Assembly (NCBI RefSeq): GCF_025252405.1
Contig: NZ_CP104307.1
Coordinates: 1,364,001 to 1,428,000, forward strand
DNA: 64,000 bases
Direction: 5' to 3'
From: Flavobacterium sp. TR2
GTDB taxonomy: Bacteria; Bacteroidota; Bacteroidia; Flavobacteriales; Flavobacteriaceae
Positions 61,897 through 64,000 of the stretch are shown here, piece after piece; within the stretch, counting starts at the first letter, position 1; each line of letters opens with the position of its first letter. The notes under the pieces are model-generated. The model was not told where the DNA came from. It saw nothing but the letters and a program-made list of their open reading frames with translations, and searched no databases. The translations under genes were made by a program, and so were the position numbers.

Positions 61897-62280
61897 TTAT
61901 TTTTTTTGGGATGCTTTGTATTCTAAATAATCTTCATAGTTTTCAGATAGCCAATTTTGTTTATTTTTTTCTGCAACTTCCTTTTGATCAGGATATAATT
62001 TGACAAGTCTGTCTGAGAAAGCTGCTATTTGAACAGTATAAGTATAAAACTCCGATTTTGTTAAAATAATATCAGGATCGTTTTTTTTATTGAAAAATTC
62101 GAAAAACAAGTTATCAAAGTCTTTCAGAGAAAAATTTACTACTTTTTTCTTATTATTGTTGTAAAGACTGTCTTGCAGCACTCGGTCGTCTGCAGAAAGT
62201 TTCTTAGATTGAGCTAACGTATTTTCGCAAATGGAGAATGCGAAAAAAAGAATAAAAACTATTTTAACAAAAGTTTGCAT
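61897..62280 (-). CDS. Secreted hypothetical protein (127 aa)
   Basis: A 127-residue protein with a signal peptide (about 1-23, ending TLAQ). The rest is charged and helical (KKVVNFSLKDFDNLFFEFFN, later LYPDQKEVAEKNKQNWLSEN). No family is recognised. It lies 34 bp upstream of the TonB-like lipoprotein gene and probably shares its transcript. Confidence 0.65.
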   Translation of the reverse strand: MQTFVKIVFILFFAFSICENTLAQSKKLSADDRVLQDSLYNNNKKKVVNFSLKDFDNLFFEFFNKKNDPDIILTKSEFYTYTVQIAAFSDRLVKLYPDQKEVAEKNKQNWLSENYEDYLEYKASQKK

Positions 62281-62326
62281 ATTATTAAAATATCTTAAAT
62301 TGTAAGCACAAATTTACAAAAAAATT

Positions 62327-62833
62327 ATGGATTTACTTTTAGTGCTGTTGGGCTTTATATGTGTAATTGTAGGTGTTTTTGGCAGTTTTCTGCCTGTTTT
62401 GCCCGGATTGTCAAGCTGTTGGGTAGGGCTGCTGCTGCTGTATCTGACAAAAGCAGTAGAAAATAATTACTGGATTCTTGGAATCACATTTGTTGTAATG
62501 GTAACAATCACAATTTTGGATTACGTAATTCCATCTAAAGGAACCAAAAAGTTTGGAGGAAGCTCTTATGGGGTTTGGGGAACTAATATTGGTTTGATTG
62601 TCGGGATTCTGGCACCCATTCCGTTTGGAGTCATTATTGGTCCGTTTGTTGGGGCGCTTGTTGGCGAACTGTTGTACGATTCTCAAAATCATAAGCGCGC
62701 TTTAAAAGCAGCAACAGGTTCTGTCCTCGGATTCTTGGCTTCTAGTTTTGTGAACTTCTTTTTTTCAGTAATTTATCTCGGGATTTTTCTGACTATCCTC
62801 TGGCAAAATAGAGGCTTATTTTCTAAATGGTAA
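62327..62833 (+). CDS. DUF456 membrane protein
   Basis: A 168-residue protein with about four or five membrane segments and a Gly-rich pattern. GVFGSFLPVLPGLSSCWVGL near 17-36 and GPFVGALVGELLYDSQNHKR near 105-124 are the DUF456 signature. Function unknown; single gene, divergent from the pair of secreted proteins. Confidence 0.9.
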   Translation: MDLLLVLLGFICVIVGVFGSFLPVLPGLSSCWVGLLLLYLTKAVENNYWILGITFVVMVTITILDYVIPSKGTKKFGGSSYGVWGTNIGLIVGILAPIPFGVIIGPFVGALVGELLYDSQNHKRALKAATGSVLGFLASSFVNFFFSVIYLGIFLTILWQNRGLFSKW

Positions 62834-63104
62834 TTTTGACCTTAAGCTTTTTCCTATATTTTTAATTTTTTGAAAAAAACTCTTAAAATTTTAAATATAA
62901 TTTTTGTATTGTAGGACTTGCGCCAAGCTTTATGTTTGCTCATTTCCTGTTTTTTTGAGGCTAAATGCTTGAAAATATACGACCTAAATTTTTAACTTAA
63001 TTTTTGGAAATGTTAAAATATTTTATATTTTTATCACGATAATCGATAAAAAGCCTCACTTTGTCGGTTATTTTAAATAAGTATAAATAATCATTTTTTA
63101 AGTT
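62834..63104. other. AT-rich leader of the DUF937-like gene
   Basis: No gene is seen. TTATCACGATAATCGATAA at 63031-63049 is an imperfect palindrome with the exact core CGATAATCG and could be an operator. The rest is AT-rich leader sequence. Confidence 0.4.
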
Positions 63105-63713
63105 ATGAGTATGACCCCAAACCTACAAATTGAACTTAGACGCTTTATTTCTTCTAATGTTGTCTCCAAGTTAAACAAGTTTTATTTTGAGAATGATGCA
63201 CTTTTAATAAAGGGAATAGACGTCTCGATTGGCACAATTTTAATGGGACTCTACAACAAAGCCGAAGAATCTGATTTTTACTCCGAAATTGTTTCCCTAA
63301 TCCAAGAAGATTCCACTTTTTACCAAGAAGTAGATTTTAATGCAGGCAGAATTTTATCAGTCGACGACTGTTACCGCTTAGAAGGAAATATATTGCTGAA
63401 AGAATTATTTTCTAATAAAAAAGGCAGAATTTCAGAAATGGTTTCAAACGAAGTGGGTATAAAAAGCGAAACAGCCCGCGAAATACTTAACTTTTCAGCA
63501 TTACTTGTAATGTCTTACTTAAGATACAATCTTCAATTAATAGAAAGTTTAAAACTTCTTTTAGACGATCAAAAAAGAGATATTTTAAACAGCATTCCTC
63601 CCGGAATCAAAATCATCCTAGGTTTTTCATCTTACGAAACAGTCGAAGACAAAAATCAATCAATCGGAAGATCTATTTTTACTCTTTTCGGACATAATTT
63701 CTTTAGTTTCTAA
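63105..63713 (+). CDS. DUF937-like hypothetical protein
   Basis: A 202-residue helical cytoplasmic protein. GILMGLYNKAEESDFYSEI-like packing and LLKELFSNKKGRISEMVSNE with GIKSETAREILNFSALLVMS resemble DUF937/YidB-type proteins (residues about 105-150). The family has no settled function. It stands alone with a weak hairpin after its stop. Confidence 0.6.
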   Translation: MSMTPNLQIELRRFISSNVVSKLNKFYFENDALLIKGIDVSIGTILMGLYNKAEESDFYSEIVSLIQEDSTFYQEVDFNAGRILSVDDCYRLEGNILLKELFSNKKGRISEMVSNEVGIKSETAREILNFSALLVMSYLRYNLQLIESLKLLLDDQKRDILNSIPPGIKIILGFSSYETVEDKNQSIGRSIFTLFGHNFFSF

Positions 63714-63718
63714 AACAA

Positions 63719-63750
63719 AAAATCCCGTTCTCAAAGAAAACAGGATTTAT
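63719..63750. terminator. Weak terminator between convergent genes
   Basis: AAATCCCGTT (63719-63728) pairs imperfectly with AAACAGGATTT (63739-63749), with A- and T-rich sequence on both sides. Confidence 0.6.
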
Positions 63751-63773
63751 TTATAGGTTAATTTGAAAAGTAA

Positions 63774-64000
63774 TTACATATTTTTCAAATTGATAATTTC
63801 TTGATCGGTCAAAAAGCGCCAGTTTCCGCGAGGAAGATTCTTTTTGGTCAGTCCAGCAAATGAAACACGGTCAATACGCAATACATTATATTCGAAAGAT
63901 TCAAAAATAGCACGCACCACTTTTACGTTAGCAGTACGCAATTTAAGGCCGACTTCGTTTTTTGGCTCACCATCTATATAGCTTACTTCTTCAACAAAAA
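63774..64000 (-). CDS. rRNA pseudouridine synthase, RsuA/RluB family (C-terminal part)
   Basis: The last 75 codons are visible, ending at the TAA at 63774-63776; the start is beyond the window. ANVKVVRAIFESFEYNVLRI followed by DRVSFAGLTKKNLPRGNWRF and LTDQE is the C-terminal pattern of RsuA/RluB/RluE/RluF-type enzymes. These turn specific uridines of ribosomal RNA into pseudouridine. The catalytic Asp and S4 domain are not in view, so the subtype is open. Confidence 0.85.
   Translation of the reverse strand, partial: FVEEVSYIDGEPKNEVGLKLRTANVKVVRAIFESFEYNVLRIDRVSFAGLTKKNLPRGNWRFLTDQEIINLKNM

Overview
The window is chromosomal DNA of a member of the Bacteroidota, most likely a Flavobacterium. 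The signs are the low GC content, TonB-dependent receptors, lipoproteins with a short signal and a Cys lipobox, and promoters that fit the Bacteroidota pattern TTG-N19-21-TAnnTTTG. The clearest promoters precede two tRNA-Asp genes. No ribosomal RNA, CRISPR array, prophage or complete IS element was recognised.

Layout. 0-6.6 kb: a MacB-type export operon (HlyD adaptor, ATPase, permease cut by the window edge) faces an NtrC-type regulator with its histidine kinase. A palindrome and a near-consensus sigma-54 promoter lie between them. 6.7-12.3 kb: housekeeping and small genes (alkyltransferase-like protein, LysE exporter, trmB, ammonium channel, NTF2-like protein, a lipoprotein with three His/Cys repeats, hpf). 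12.4-15.7 kb: a small ORF overlapping a foldable GC-rich segment, then a type II restriction-modification (R-M) pair. 15.8-24.2 kb: an AsmA-like protein, thioredoxin, and a likely zinc-uptake operon (two DUF4625 lipoproteins, TonB receptor, His-rich propeller lipoprotein). 24.3-35.9 kb: M1 aminopeptidase with DUF58 protein, two tRNA-Asp genes in a repeat-rich stretch, an AraC regulator with a TolC-HlyD-MFS efflux operon, an NHL-repeat lipoprotein and a HAD phosphatase. 36.2-39.2 kb: a second R-M system with its own controller protein, next to tRNA-Leu. 39.3-48.0 kb: M20 dipeptidase, a BlaI/BlaR1-type operon with two BlaI-like operators in its promoter, saccharopine dehydrogenase and pckA. 48.1-64 kb: phytase with a TonB receptor, DUF4407 protein, a run of small metabolic genes, hemW, ruvC, a flippase-like protein with a glycosyltransferase, and part of an rRNA pseudouridine synthase.

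The most unusual feature is the repeat content. A GxxExxY-family gene (PD-(D/E)XK nuclease fold) sits between perfect 35-bp inverted repeats, making a 542-bp element. One end supplies the stop codon of hemW and the other forms the leader of the next gene. Diverged copies of the same inverted repeat, without a gene, lie around the tRNA-Asp genes. Two other repeat families have entered coding sequence: a 25-bp dispersed repeat in hemW (peptide FDSAQDD) and a heptamer array in the glycosyltransferase. A 94-bp unit is repeated six times at 60.8-61.4 kb.

Several regulatory circuits can be read from the DNA: the sigma-54 export circuit, the self-regulated BlaI operon, a Zur-like pair of operators at the head of the zinc operon, a controller-protein box array before the second R-M system, and direct repeats suited to the AraC regulator before the efflux operon. 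All functional calls rest on motif recognition by eye; no database search was run.
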